Shown: positions 36,430-49,693 of the stretch, in pieces
Layout: each line of letters opens with the position of its first letter
Numbering within the stretch: the first letter of the stretch is position 1
Assembly (NCBI GenBank): GCA_025403435.1
Contig: CM046354.1
Coordinates: 41,117,779-41,181,778, forward strand
Reading direction: 5' to 3'
DNA from: Artocarpus heterophyllus
Taxonomy: Eukaryota > Streptophyta > Magnoliopsida > Rosales > Moraceae
DNA length: 64,000 nt
Made by a program: the position numbers and the translations under genes
Notes under the pieces: model-generated
The model's database searches: none
What the model was told of the DNA's origin: nothing
Seen by the model: only the letters and a program-made list of their open reading frames with translations

Positions 36430-39270
36430 TAAACTAATCATACTGCTAATATATAATCAAGTTAGATAGTGTCATACTCTATTGAAAACTAATATAAACA
36501 CTTAAGAAAGCAGCGAGCAAATTTAAGCTTTTCAAACATCTTGTAATTTACAAACATCCATGTGTCTATACTCTCAAAAGATGGGCCGACAATAAAATAT
36601 TTTCAATAATTTATATCTCAAAATGATGTGCCACCCAAACCATACTTATAGCAATATCATAATAATTACAAGTACCAAAAATATGAAGTTTTAACAAAAA
36701 TGTGCCCATGTAAGGTCAACAATGTCTATATACATAGAGTCACGAGAACAAAGAGCATGTCGATCGACCTCCAAAATCAACATTATGGAAATGTGTCCTC
36801 ATCTACATCACAAGAACAATATGAGCTAATACTCAGCAAGTAGAAGCTATGCAATTTAATGTACTGGTAGCATGTTAAGCTCATAAAATTTCCATCGTAC
36901 CAGCTGTTAGACATGTATGGCCTAAGGAGTAAAAATATAATATGTTTTGGAGACATTTTTATGAATAAGGAATTTATTTATCATTCATATACCAAATTAT
37001 TTTCCTCTTTACGTCCATATTTGTTGGATGTATGATAAGCAAACAAAAGTCTGAAACTATTGGTCTAAACCCCTAGAATCAGGCATATGATGGACAGATA
37101 TTTGGAAGACATGATTCTAAAGGTGATGCTCTAAATCACAAGATCTGCAATCGAGGGAATAAAGTTCGGTGCTTTATTTATGCAAAGATTGTTATGTTGT
37201 TTATATCACTAATAGGAAACGGTTTGATTTGGCTATTAGATGTGGACTCCTAGAATAGAAACATTAGTATGTTGTCATAAGTGATGATATATTAGATCGG
37301 GATATAAAGTGTAATTGATTTGGATTAATAATTCTATCTCTACAAATTGATTCACTTTAGACAATCATATGTGTTGTATCTTAATCTTGAGATGAATAGT
37401 GGTCCCGTTGTTTTGACTTAAGTCTTTTGATGTGCCAAAAAGTAACATCCACATTTTATGTTGGTACACATTCGGTACATTGGAGACATGACTCTTAATA
37501 GTATAGAACTTTTATTCATAAATACGGAATCCATAGCTCCTCTTTAGGAGTTGATGATATCCTCTTATATGTGTAATCTTATAATTAGAATATTAGAGTA
37601 TTCAATCATTTGGATACATAGGTGTGATTGAATGGTATACTGTCTTTAGATGGTAAGTTTTCTGATGGTAAGATAGTGGAATATAAGAGAAAAATAATCG
37701 AGAAAGTAAGACATAATTTATCCTTAAGCTGATCATGGATGTCCTATGGGAATATGATACATTATGATATGTCATGGATACTTAACTATTCGGGCTTCGT
37801 AATTTATTTAGTTCAAGAGTGTCACTCAAAGCTTTTAGTGGAGTAACATTAGAGTTGATAATTATGAAATACATATTTGGGATATTGGGTTTTATAATTA
37901 TCAGAAGCTTGAACTTATAGGTCCATCAAGTCTCCTTTGCTTGCTCATAATAAATCCTGTAACGATACAGTGTGCTTTTATAATAAATTGATGACTTATG
38001 TTAAATTATTAGATTGGCTAAAATTCAATAGGACCAGATAATTGATGTTTGTTTATTAGTTGAATTAATTTTGTATAAATTAGTTCAAAATAAATTTGTT
38101 GAATTATTAGGAATATTTATTTTCTTAAAGATTATCTAGATATGACTGTTTTAATTAGATAACTTCTCTATTGGGTTATTTGACTTAAAACTGAGGCTCT
38201 ATCTAAAGAATCTCAAGTGGGACATAGAAGATTCTCAGGGATCATTTATCATCAAATCGATAGGTCAATCTTTAGGTTTGGCCTACGATGGAGTAAACTA
38301 CTGAACGATAACCTGATCACGCGTTTTTACACGATTTTATCAGATATTAATCTAGATTCAAAATTTTGAGGCCTTATTTGATGATAACCAACGTAGGGAT
38401 GACCTCTACAAAAAGGGAGTGAGTACTCATAGTTATTTAGATTAGTTGAGAAATTAAAAGTGAGTATCCTAATATGAGAACTCTAAAAACTCCCGGAGAA
38501 CTATTGTTCAAAAATCACGAACCTTAGTTCTAGGTTTTCACAATTGTTTGGAAGAAGAGTCACCAACGAAGAGCTGTACGAGGTGTGCCCACGCACACTC
38601 TAATCATAGATAGAGAATAGCAAAGAAGACCAGCTGGTTGAGGCTCTTCTCGAACATTTTTCTCGTCATAGATAGTAGGAGCTCTTCGGCATAAAAGGTT
38701 AGTAAGATCTAGTTAATTTATTCATATAGCATGTCAAACTTGTGTTTTAGAAAATACTCTAATTAAAAATTTTAAAATTTCTACTGTGTACTATTTTTCC
38801 AACACTTGCCATATCATAAAAAGTTTAATGCGTGTATAGTTATTACACCATGAGTCACTCGCCCAAGCCTATTATAAAGCATGCATTCTAATAAACCTTC
38901 ATCAAGCAATAATGCCTCAATCTAACCTATGAGATACTGTAGTCCCCTAATCCTAAGAACTACAAATGGTCTAAATGGTCCCAATCTATGCCATGGAACT
39001 ATTCGAGTCCCAGCCTAACCCATGAAACTTAATTAAGGTCACTTACAAGCAAACTACATAGTGCACACACAAACAGTCTTTTTCTCATAGTACGATGATT
39101 TTCTTCAGAAAACTATACATGTGCCTTTATGCCATGAATGTAATTGATTTAGTAAATCATATAGTACAATAACAATCTTATGATGCAATTGAAATGAATT
39201 TCTACATACCTCGTATTAAGACAAATGATAACTAGTGGAAGGCGTTGGTGCCCTCGTCGAGCTAAATATA
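36430..39270 (-). repeat. Left arm of a diverged inverted repeat (LTR-like)
   Basis: With the Copia solo LTR at 36905-38804 removed, this segment matches the reverse complement of about 41460-42445 over most of its length. Shared blocks include the region around 36700-36730 against 42130-42180, and 38930-39100 against 41700-41850. Words such as a GATGTAGATGAGGG-type block near the 3' end suggest a gypsy LTR. Confidence 0.7.
36905..38804 (+). mobile_element. Old solo LTR, Copia family A
   Basis: About 1900 bp from TGTTAGACATGTATGGCC to TTTCCAACA, clearly the same family as 3775-5824 but much more diverged and with small deletions. The flanks CCAGC and CTTGC agree at three of five positions, as for a decayed TSD. 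The region equivalent to the dyad array (about 38270-38330) keeps only one degenerate unit. Confidence 0.85.
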
Positions 39271-41459
39271 CTAGTATACCTAAGATTATTGAAGATCATA
39301 GCCATAATTTTTAATTTCTTAAGATAAGAAATAGAAAGATAAAATAAGGTTTCATGGTTGTCTTATAAAAAATCATTAAAATATATATTGACTTCTTTTT
39401 GAGGCACTTGATATATACATAATAACTAGACAAAAAGAAAGAATTAAAAGAATTATAATAAATTAATTGATAGCTAGTTTGAGCTAATAATTACATAATC
39501 AAATGAGAAATCTATGTATAATACTCAACGTAATGATCACAATATATATAAACACACACAACCATGTTAAGAAAGACACATGCACTGAATTCAATAACAA
39601 TATACGTACTCACATATAAATAAACAAACCAACTAATCCATAAGAATGCTAAAGTAGAGAACATATACCATATATTTTCATAACATATATTGACATATAT
39701 ATAATATATACTATAACAAAGTTACAACTTCATTCCCACAGATTTAAAAAAATTAGTCAATCAAAAACTCATATATACAATTACACATATACTATAATTT
39801 ATATAACTAAAGAGTTACCTTTTTGAAAATTAAATGCAACAGAGTATTGAAAATAAACTCTAGCGCTTGAAAGGGCTTCCTTGCTTTCTTCACTCTCTAC
39901 TTGAGTTAAACAAATAGTCATAGAGATAATATAGATTGCTGAAAGTTGGAGAGGACTGAGGAAAGTTGTTAGTCGGTAGGAAATTGAAAGAAATTCTTTG
40001 TAGGCCTTTTACCACACGAACCCGATAACAGATATATATACACATATTATAATAAATAATCAAGGTAAATTTTAAATTCCCACTTGAGTCCTCGCAAGAT
40101 GGTTGCATTGGAGTTTGCTAAGTCATTCCACTAGGCCCAAGTCCACTACACCTATGGTGCCCAAAGTTCTCACCTACAAAGTTAGCCAATGATAACATGT
40201 TTGCCTTACATTATAATTATTACTAAGATGCCTAATTTTTATTAATTTGATTTTAAGTTATTTGGTGCAGTGTGGAAGCTTAGTTTTCTCAAGCTAAAAG
40301 CTCGATGTGCTAGACTAAACATCCTACAATTTTAATTGTTGAGTTATTGGTTGACATATAGTTTGAATTGTTTGACTATTTTATTTATTTTCTTTATGTT
40401 TTGGCATAATTATTTGATACATAGGTTTTTGTGATTATATAAATCTATATTATATATAATAAAATATAATAACAGAAAGTCGATTATGACATTTTGTTTA
40501 AATTCTTTTTACCATTATATATATATATATATTAATAGGCTCACTTTCTAAAACCACCAAATAAAATAGGTTGTTCCTTGTATAAACACTCTCCTCCGTA
40601 AGACTTGGTCTTCTATGTAGCTTTGATGAGCCACTTAGTTCATATAAGGAACAAAGGGGGCAACTTTTGGAGTTTTATAGGTAGGATATTATACCTTTTA
40701 TTTGAAACATTATGTTGAAAATTACTTAATAACTAATCGTTTTTTGTTTTATTTGTTTTTTTAGCTATTGTGCTTCTATTTATAGTTTATATTATGAATT
40801 AATTAGTATTGTTGGATTAAACTATGTAGCAAGAAAAGTGAATATAATATGTATTATATTGTCTTCTCTACATGTTAATATTATTTGTGATAAACAAAGT
40901 GAACTCTATATGTGATGATACATTAGAAAGGAATGAACTTTGATCTTTGGATATATATATATATATGTTGTTCTTTTTAACTGTATAGGAGCAATTATAA
41001 CTTAGTTCTATTAGTTATTACATTTGATTGACCTATATATGGAGCACTTTGAGGATATAAATTTATTATATGTTCTTAAGTTAACAAGAAGGAAACATGC
41101 TTAGAACTTCATTACAGCACATGACTATATATATATATATATAAATACACATTTGTGTATGTGTGTGTAAATGTGTAAGCAAGCTGATGAAGTGGGAATC
41201 ACTATTATTTTTGCATGTATATTACTTTTAATAAATAAATACAAGTACTCTATATAATTGTATGGCTATCTAATTCAATTATTCAAATTTGTTGGTTTAT
41301 ATATGTATGTACGTGTAAGTATATATGTATATATTTATGTATTTTTATATATTGCTTTGTTATGGACATAAGTCTATTTAGGAAACTTCATGGAGAATAT
41401 TGTTTTACTAGTATAAGAAGGTTTTACATTTTTTTTATTACATTAAGAATACTATAGCC
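39271..41459. other. AT-rich sequence between the inverted arms
   Basis: Very AT-rich, with (TA)n stretches near 39690, 40515-40530 and 41125. The left part continues the minus-oriented LTR-like repeat. From about 40143 a plus-oriented copy starts (TGGTGCCC...TTAGCCAATGATAACATG), matching the complement of 42667-42836. No coding sequence was recognised. Confidence 0.5.
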
Positions 41460-42445
41460 AAACTGTTCTATTCTTAATGTTTTATTATGAATAGGCATGT
41501 TAGCAAATCTAGCTTAAAGAGGACATTGATGCCTTTAACTTCTTGCTTTATATTTAGACACGAGGTAGTAGAAATTCATTTAACTACATCACAAGATTGT
41601 TACTGTAACAAATATGATTTCATATATCATTTGCATTCACGGCATAAAGGCACATATATAGTCTTCTGAAGAAAATCATTGTACTATGAGAAGGAAACTG
41701 TTTGTATATGTGATGTGTAGTTAGCTTGTAAGTGGACTTAATTAAGTTCCATGGGTAGCCTAGGACTCAAGTGGTTTCATGGGATAGCTTGGGACCATTT
41801 TCAGACCTTTTTGTAGTTCCTAGAATTGGGGGACTACAGTGTCTCATGGGATAGACTAATGCACTATTGCTCGGTAAAGGTTCATTAATATGCATGCATG
41901 CTTATAATATGCCTAGGTGGGCGACTCAGGGTGCACATAATTATGCGTGCAACAACCATTTTAATGATTTGATAGGTATGATGCAAAATTTTACGAGCCT
42001 ATATATGATGCCACTATATTGAATTGCATAGTTTCTACTTACTAGACAATAGCTGATATTTTTCTTGTGATGTAGATGAGGGTATATCTCAATAGTGTTG
42101 ATTTTAAGATTGATTGGCATGCTCTCCATTCTCGTGACTCTGCGTGTATGGACACTGTTGACCTTACATGGGCACACTTTTGCTTAAACTTCATATTTTG
42201 GTACTTGTAATTGCTATGGGATTATTTTAACTATAATTCGGGCGGCGTTTCATTTTGAGATGTAAATTATTGTAAATGTTTATTGCTAGCCCATCTTTTG
42301 TGAATATAGACGTGTGGTTGTTTTTAAATTACAAGATGTTAGAATAGTTCAATTTTACTCACTGTTTTCTTAAGTAATAATTTATAGTTTTCAATAAAAT
42401 ATGACGTCGTCAAGCTTGATTATATATTAGTAGTATGATTAAGTT
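41460..42445 (+). repeat. Right arm of the diverged inverted repeat (LTR-like)
   Basis: Reverse-complement partner of 36430-39270. With 40143-41459 it would form a plus-oriented LTR of about 2.3 kb that inserted into a minus-oriented LTR of the same family. Its exact ends and TSD were not found. Confidence 0.65.
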
Positions 42446-42836
42446 AGGTAGGCATCACAATACCCAATCTCATGTAATCACAATTGTATCCTAACCAATA
42501 ATCAACCAAACTCCAAAATTTCAAATTGCCAACAAACATCAATTCAAGTGGTACGCTAATCAATCAATAAAGTTATCACGTACATGGATTTCAACATAAA
42601 ATAAGGGAAAGAGCTATACCAAAATATTAGTCTATCCTTATACAACAATTTATTTATTTATTTAATTGCACATCAAGCTTCTTCTACAAGGACGCTGAGC
42701 CTTCACACTATATCAACTATCCCAAAATCAAATTAATAATAATTAGGTATCTCATTAATAATCATAATGCAATGTAAATGTATTATTATTGGCTAATTTT
42801 ATATGTGAGAATTTAAGGGCACCACAATTCTTTACA
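42446..42836 (-). repeat. Start of the minus-oriented old gypsy LTR
   Basis: In minus sense it begins at 42836 with TGTAAAG right after the stop of the gypsy pol remnant. It matches the plus strand at 40143-40311 at roughly three quarters identity by eye. It is probably the 5' end of the 3' LTR of the old gypsy element. Confidence 0.55.
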
Positions 42837-42849
42837 ACTTATAGAAATT

Positions 42850-43081
42850 TCATCTCCAAAATTTACTCACCAAATGCAATGGATATTTACTTCTCAGTTC
42901 ATCTTCCTTTTCGCAAGTTGCTTTCAACCGCATGATTTCCCTAAAGAACTTTAACTAATAGGATCTTCTTATTCCGCAATTCCTTTTCTTTTTTAACTAA
43001 AATTCGAATTAGTCTATCTTCATATGATAAATCTTTTTGAACCTCCAACTGATCATCACTCAAAACATACAAAGGATCTAG
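42850..43081 (-). pseudogene. Old gypsy integrase C-terminus/chromodomain remnant, part 2
   Basis: Minus-strand reading YEDRLIRILVKKEKELRNKKILLVKV, then a CEKEDELRSKYPLHL tail and a stop at 42852-42850, as expected for the chromodomain-type end of a Tekay-like polyprotein. It abuts the TCTAG target site of the Copia element. Its upstream half is at 51717-51945. Confidence 0.8.
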
Positions 43082-44522
43082 TGTTAGACATGTATGCCCT
43101 AAGAAGTAAAAATGTAATACATTTTTGGAGACATTTTTATCAATAAAGAATTTATTCATTTTTATATATACCAAATCTTGTCCTATTTATGTTCATATTT
43201 GTTGAATGTATGATAAGTAAACAGTAGTCTGAGACTGTAAGTCTAAACCTTAAGAATTGGGCATATGATGGACTGATTATGCGGAAGACACGATTCTTAA
43301 GGTGAGGGTCTAAAACATATGATCCGCAATCGAGGGAATAAAGTTGGGCGCTTTATTCATATAAAAATTGTTATGTTGTCTATATCCCTTTTGGGAGATG
43401 GTTTGTCTTAACCATTGGAGTTGGACTCCGTGAATAGAAACATTGGCACGTTGTCATAGGTGACAATGTGTTGGATCGGGACACAAAGTGAATTGATTTG
43501 GATTAATAATTCTGTCTCGGCAAATCGATTCACTTTAGACAGTCATTTGAATTCTATCTTAATCTTGAGATGAATAATGGGCCCGTTGTCTCAACTTGTG
43601 TCTTTTGATGTACCAATGGGTGACTCCCACATCTCTATAGTGGTATGCATGCCGGTACGTTGGAGGCATGACACTTGATAGCGTAGACTTGTTATTCATA
43701 GATATGGAATCCATAGCTCCTCTTTAGGAGTAATGATATCCACTTATATGCGTTGTCCTGTAATTGAAAAACTGGAGCGCTCAACCATTTGGATACATAG
43801 GTGTAACCGAATGGTATACTATCTTTGGATGGTAAGTTTTCTAATGGTGAGACAATGGAACTTAAGATAAAAATAATCGGGAAGGTAAGACAGAACTTGT
43901 CCTTAAGCCGATTATGGGCGATCATATGGGGATGCGATACACTATGATATGTCATGGAGACTTAGCTACACGAGCTTCGTAATTCTATAAAGTTCGAGAG
44001 TGCAGCTCCAAGCTTTTAGTGGAGTAGCGTTGGAGTTGATAATTGTGAAATGTATATCTGGGATATTGGGTTTCATAATTATCATGAGGTTGAACTTTAT
44101 AGGTCCATTTTGGTCCCCTTTGCTAGCTCACAAAATCCTGTAACGACATGGCGTGCTTTTCTAATAATTGGTGACTTATGTCGGATTTATCAAATTAGTT
44201 TAAAATTTGTAAGAATCAAATAATTCATGTCTGTTTATCGGTTGAATTAATTTTGTAAGAAATTAGTTCAAGATAAACTTGTTGAATTATTGCGATCAGA
44301 TAATTCTTGTCTGTTTATCAGTTAATTTAATTTTGGATAAATTAGATCAAGATAAACTTGTAGAATTATTGTGAATTGATTTATTTTCTTAGAGATTATC
44401 TTGATAAAGTTTGTTTTGATCAGATAACTTCTCTATTGGGTTATTTGAATCAAAACTGAGACTTTATCCTTTAGAATCTCGGGTGGAAAATAAAAGATTC
44501 GTGGAGTTTTTTCTCGGGAATT

Positions 44523-44575
44523 CGGCCTACCAAATGACGTGGTCGACTTGTCGAACTAGGCTGTTCGGCCTGCCG
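44523..44575. repeat. Dyad array (3 units) in Copia 5' LTR
   Basis: Cores start at 44523, 44544 and 44566 (spacings 21 and 22). The last base lies 121 bp before the TATA box at 44696. Confidence 0.85.
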
Positions 44576-44695
44576 ATCAGCGGTAGATAAGATTACGTGT
44601 TTTCATGCGGATCTTTTCAGATATTGATCCGAACTTGATTCTGTTTTGAGTTTTTGAGACCTAATTTGATACGGACTGACCCCAGGACCAATAGC

Positions 44696-44703
44696 TATAT
44701 AAA
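44696..44703 (+). promoter_or_regulatory. TATA box of Copia 5' LTR
   Basis: TATATAAA followed by GGGAGTGAGTCTCATGA, conserved in all three good LTR copies. Likely core promoter of the element. Confidence 0.75.
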
Positions 44704-45097
44704 GGGAGTGAGTCTCATGATTTACTCAGATCAATTTGAGAGATTAAGAGTGATACTCTTCTAGTGAGCATCTGAAAACTTCCGGAGAGCTTTTCTTCAC
44801 AAATCACAAGCACTAGCTTTGGGTTCTCTCTATTGGTTGGAAGGAGAGTCACCAGTGGAAAAGCTGTACGTGTGAGCCCACACTCACTTCGGTTGTGGAT
44901 AGAGAATAGCAAAGAAGGCCAGTTGGTTGAGGCTTTTCTGGAACGTTACTTCTCTACACAGGTTGCGGAAGTTCTTCGGCACACTGAGGTTAGTAAGATC
45001 TGTCTAATTTATACATATAACATGTCAAACTTGTGTTTTGGAAATTACTCTGATGAAAAATTTTTAAAATTCCGCTGCGCACTTTGTTTCCAACAAT

Positions 45098-45110
45098 TGG
45101 TATCAGAGCC
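45098..45110 (+). other. Copia A primer-binding site
   Basis: TGGTATCAGAGCC two bases after the 5' LTR, the initiator Met tRNA complement typical of Copia elements. Confidence 0.9.
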
Positions 45111-45989
45111 AAGATTTTTTACATAAATTTGCAAGTTTGTGATCATGTTATTTGCATAAATTTTGTGATCTTAATCTCTCCTACGCTTGAATTGAATTTT
45201 ATAGAGAGTTGGCACTCTAGGTTTCTATATAATATATATGTTGTCATGGATTATGTGGTGAATATTTATTAATTAATTATGGTTGATTAAATCGTTGTTT
45301 AATTATTTATTAATTAATTAATACCGGTTATGGTTCCTTAGAGGTTAGAATGTGTATCTACGTATTTCATGTAATTAGATGGCGGACTATCATCTCCGTC
45401 TAGGAATTGTTATTTAATTTTTAATTTGTAAGAATTTTGTAATTAAATAATTATTCGGAGAAGACGGATCTAGAAGACGGATCGAGAATTCAGATCTTAA
45501 AGATTGATGATGGCGCCTCCAGGTATTTCCCGAGTCTCTAATTTTATGTTTTTGAATTGTTGAAAATAAAATTGATGAATTGCATTAAAATTGTATTTTC
45601 TAGATTGAGGGTTTTTTGCTCGGTCGGCATGCCAGACCTCACAGTTCTGTAGGCCGAAGGTCACAGATCGGCAGGCCGGACGTGTGGTTCGGTAGGCCGA
45701 CAGTGGGGCAAAAAATTTGGTGCTCTACCGGCAGGCCGAAATTTCAGTTCGATAGGCCGAACCTGCATGGATCGGCAGGCCGATGTATTAGATTGGCAGG
45801 CTGATGAAGTAAGACCGGCAGGCCGATCACCTAGATCGGCCTGCCGACCGAGAGCTACCGGGTGTCCCGAAAAGGTGCAATTTTTCCGGTGTAGTTTTAA
45901 TTTTATTTTTGGGATGATTCTGAGAAACATTAAATTTGGATATGACCGGAAATATGAAGTATTCGATTCATATGGGATTGAAGACTTGA
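45111..45989 (+). other. Copia A leader region carrying a dyad array in place of gag N-terminus
   Basis: About 880 bp between PBS and the first recognisable gag sequence. No open frame resembles the N-terminal third of Copia gag. An in-frame TGA at 45987 closes the frame just upstream. A 10-unit dyad array occupies 45624-45846. Confidence 0.7.
45624..45846. repeat. Dyad array (10 units) in Copia leader
   Basis: Cores start at 45624, 45647, 45669, 45690, 45729, 45750, 45773, 45794, 45816 and 45837. Spacings are 23, 22, 21, 39, 21, 23, 21, 22 and 21 bp. The first nine read the AG-spacer form (CGGCAGGCCG and variants); the last reads CGGCCTGCCG, an inverted unit. Confidence 0.92.
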
Positions 45990-48900
45990 AGATGGATATT
46001 ACATGAAGAAGCAGATTTGGATAATCTTGAGGATATGTTCGGAGGCCAGGCCATAACGAAGCGGCAAGGGGTGCTTCGGAAACTCTTAAACTGTAGACAG
46101 AGACCAGGGACATCTGTAAAGGAGCACAAGATGTTGGTCATGGGTTACCTCGCTGAGGCTCAAACCAATGGAGCCGACATCGATGCTGAAACTCAGATGA
46201 CTATGGTCTTTGAGACTCTGTCTAAGGAATTTATTCCGTTTAGAGCTACTTTTAATTTAAGCAATAGACGAGATATGACCTTGACAGAACTGATGAAACA
46301 GTTACAGGAGTTTGAACTGCTGATCAGGGAGTCTCCTGCTGGTGGTGAGGCCAATGTGGTAGCTGCTTCTGGTTCCAATCCTAACTTTGGGAATGGAAAG
46401 AAGCAACGGGCCAAGAGTGGGAAGTCTTCTATTCCTGCTACTACCAAGAGCAAGAAGAAGAAGAAGAAGCCAAAGAAGCTTAAGTGCTTCTTCTGTGGTA
46501 AGGTCGGGCATATAAAGAAGCATTGCAAGGACTTCCTTTCCGAGGGAGGTAGGTGTGATCTTTTATATTTAGAAACTTGTTTGGTTGAGGAATCCAGTGA
46601 CATCTGGGTCATAGATTCCGGTGCAACTAATCATGTTTGTGTTTCTCTGCAGGGATTCAAAGAAACGAGAAGTCTACTACGTGAAGACTTAACGCTTCAG
46701 ATGGGCGATGGATCCTTGGTCTCAGCGGAAGCAGTGGGAGATGTCCATCTTTATTTTGATAATTATAGGAATTTAATTTTGCGAGATTGTTTTTATGTTG
46801 CTAAATTTAAAAGGAATTTAATTTCTGTATCTTCTTTATTTATAGACTCCTACGTGGTATCTTTTAATGAAAAAGTGGTGATTCGTAAAAACAAATCTTT
46901 TATCTGTTTTGGATGGATGCAAAATAATCTATATTTTATTAAACCTAAGATGGACTTATTACTTAATGCTGAGATAAATGATAGTAACTCTAAAAGACTT
47001 AAAACTTCTTACTCTAATAAGACTTATCTTTGGCATTTGCGCCTTGGCCATATTAACCTGAATAGGATTCAAAGGTTGGTAAGGGATGGACCTTTAAGTC
47101 ACTTAAAGGTGGAATCTATACCTCAATGTGAATCTTGTTTGGAGGGTAAAATGACCAAAAGACCATACGGGTCTAAAGGCAATAGGGCCGAAGGGGTTCT
47201 AGAACTTGTGCATAGTGATGTTTGCGGATCGATGAACATCCGAGCACGAGGAGGGTATGAGTACTTCGTCACTTTTATTGACAATTACTCAAGATATGGG
47301 AATGTGTACCTAATGCACCACAAAAGCGAAACTTATAAGTTCAGGGAGTTTCGGGCTGAAGTGGAAAAGCAATTGGGTAGACCTATAAAGGCACTTCAAT
47401 CTGATTGAGGTGGGGAATACCTTTCTGATGAGTTCTTGGGACACTTGTTAGAGAATGAGATTTTATCCCATTTGACTGCGCCGGGCACTCCGCAACAGAA
47501 TGGCGTAGCGGAGAGAAGGAATAGGACTTTGTTGGACATGATTCGGTCCATGATGAGTTATTCATCATTGCCTTTATCCTTTTGGGGATATGCACTACAA
47601 ACCGCATGTTATCTTTTGAACAATGTGCCTTCAAAATCGGTCCCTAAAACTCCTCACGAGTTGTGGACAAGACGAAAGACATCCTTAAACCATATTCGCA
47701 TATGGGGATGCCCGTTTCATGTCCTGTTTAAGGATCCGAATAAGTTAGAAGCACATTCGGAAGTTTGCGTGTTTGTAGGATATCCAAAAGGGACTAAAGG
47801 GGGTTATTTTTATAACCCTAAGGAAAATAAAGTCATGGTTTCAACTAATGCAACTTTCCTTGAGGAAAGTTATATGGACGACTTTAAACCTCGAAGCAAA
47901 GTGGTGCTTGAGGAGTTAAGGGGTGATTCGTTCACTCCGAAGGTTCTGAATGAAACCATTCCGATCGGTGTAGAAAAACCAAACAAACCTGAACAACAAT
48001 CTCAGGGGCTTCGGCGTAGTGGGAGGATCGGGCGTCAACCTGAGAGGTATATGTTCAATGGGGAGGTCTTTTTGGCTGAACTGGATGAACATGACAGGCA
48101 TCCTTATACTTACGTAGAAGCTATGGAGGATGTTGATTCAAGACTCTGGACAGAGGCCATGAACATAGAGATGAAGTCTATGGAGACTAATCGGGTCTGG
48201 GAGCTTGTGGATCTTCCCAAAGGGGTAAAACCCATAGGGTGTAAGTGGATCTACAAGAGGAAAAGAGGAGTGGATGGAAAGGTCGAAACCTTTAAGGTTA
48301 GATTAGTAGCTAAGGGTTATACGCAAAAGGAAGGAATCGATTATGAGGAAACCTTTTTGCCTGTAGCCATGCTTAAGTCCATCCGGATTCTCTTGTCCAT
48401 AGCTGCCGCTCTCAACTACGAGATTTGGCAGATGGATGTCAAGACGACTTTTCTGAATGGCTATCTTGATGAGTCCATTTATATGGAACAACCAAACGGG
48501 TTCAAGGTCACGGGTCAAGAGGGTAAGGTTTGTAAGCTGCTAAAGTCTATTTATGGACTTAAGCAGGCTTCTCGTTCTTGGAACATAAGATTTGATCAAG
48601 TGATCAAGACTTGTGGGTTCTCACAAAATGTGGATGAACCATGTGTTTACAAACACATTAAGGATGGGAAGGTGGTTTTTCTACTGTAATATGTAGATGA
48701 CATTCTGCTGATTGGCAATGACGTTGGGGCGTTGTCATCGGTCAAATTATGGTTGACCAAGCAGTTTGACATGAAGGACTTAGGTGAGGCTAATTTTGTT
48801 CTCGGTATCCAGATCTTTCAGGATAGGAAGAACAAAATGATAGCTTTGTCTTAGGCTGGCTACATAGATAAAATTCTCAGGAGGTTTGCAATGTAGGATT

Positions 48901-49679
48901 CCAAGAAAGGTGGGCAACCATCTAGGTCTGGAATTACTCTTTCTAAGAAAGACTCTCCAAAGTCTTATGAAGAAAGAGAATACATGAAGAAGGTGCCTTA
49001 TGCTTTGGCAGTGGGTAGTCTCATGTATGCCATGCTTTGCACACGACCAGATTTTAGCTATGCGGTCGGGATTGTAAGTCGATTTCCGGTGGATCCAGGA
49101 CCGAACCATTGGGTTGTGGTAAAGCATATTTTCAAGTACCTGAGAAGGACTCGAGGGTATATGCTTGTGTATTAGGGTGAGGATTTAACTCCTCTAGGAT
49201 ACACTGATTCAGATTTCCAATCCTGTCTGGATTCTAGGAAATCGACTTCGGGGTTTGTGTTTACTTTGGGTGGCGGTGCCATCAGTTGGAGAAGTGCGAA
49301 GCAAGATTGCACTTCGGATTCAACGATGGAGGCCGAGTATGTGGCGGCTAGTGATGCTTCGAAAGAAGCAGTGTGGCTCCGCAAGTTCCTTGGGGATCTT
49401 GAGGTAGTTCCTAGTATGGATAAAGTGGTATCACTGTACTGTGATAATAGTGCGGCGGTAGCTAATGCTAAGGAACCAAGATTTCACAAGAAGAGTAAGC
49501 ATATTGATCGGAAGTATCATGTGATAAAGGACTTCGTTGAGGGCGGGCATGTCATGGTGTGCAAGATCACGTCAGAGGACAATTTAGCTGATCCATTTAC
49601 AAAGACACTTACTGGGAGAGTCTTCGAGAGGCATGTGGAAGCTATGGGGATACGAAATTTGCTGTATTTACTCACTTAG
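45990..49679 (+). pseudogene. Copia A gag-pol polyprotein, N-truncated, five stops
   Basis: One reading frame throughout. Counting from Met at 46017: a partial gag with MFGGQ and the FELLI helix; a zinc knuckle C157-x2-C160-x4-H165-x4-C170; protease DSGATNH (Asp200); the GAG-pre-integrase block WHLRLGHIN..CESCLEGKM; integrase Asp401, Asp463 and Glu499 (35 residues between the last two); RT with KWIYKRK and the catalytic YVDD at 48690-48701; RNase H with EAEYVAAS and the closing LADPFTK. Stops: TGA 47406, TAA 48687 (just before YVDD), TAG 48852, TAG 48894 and TAG 49173. No frameshift was seen. The N-terminal third of gag is absent. Confidence 0.92.
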
Positions 49680-49682
49680 TGC

Positions 49683-49693
49683 AAGTGGGAGAT
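49683..49693 (+). other. Copia A polypurine tract
   Basis: AAGTGGGAGAT immediately before the 3' LTR at 49694. Confidence 0.85.

Larger units (their letters stand above)
43082..45095 (+). repeat. Copia A 5' LTR (2014 bp)
   Basis: TGTTAGACATG...TTTCCAACA. It carries a 3-unit dyad array at 44523-44575, a TATATAAA box at 44696, and an AATAAAGAATTT stretch near its start. It lacks the fourth dyad unit of the 3' LTR but keeps a 12-bp segment near 43670 that the 3' LTR has lost. Confidence 0.95.

Noticed and set aside
43692..43955. Minus-strand 87-aa ORF recurring in both Copia LTRs (also 50292-50555)
   Set aside because: Antisense to noncoding LTR sequence and duplicated only because the LTR is. 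It is broken in the solo copies.
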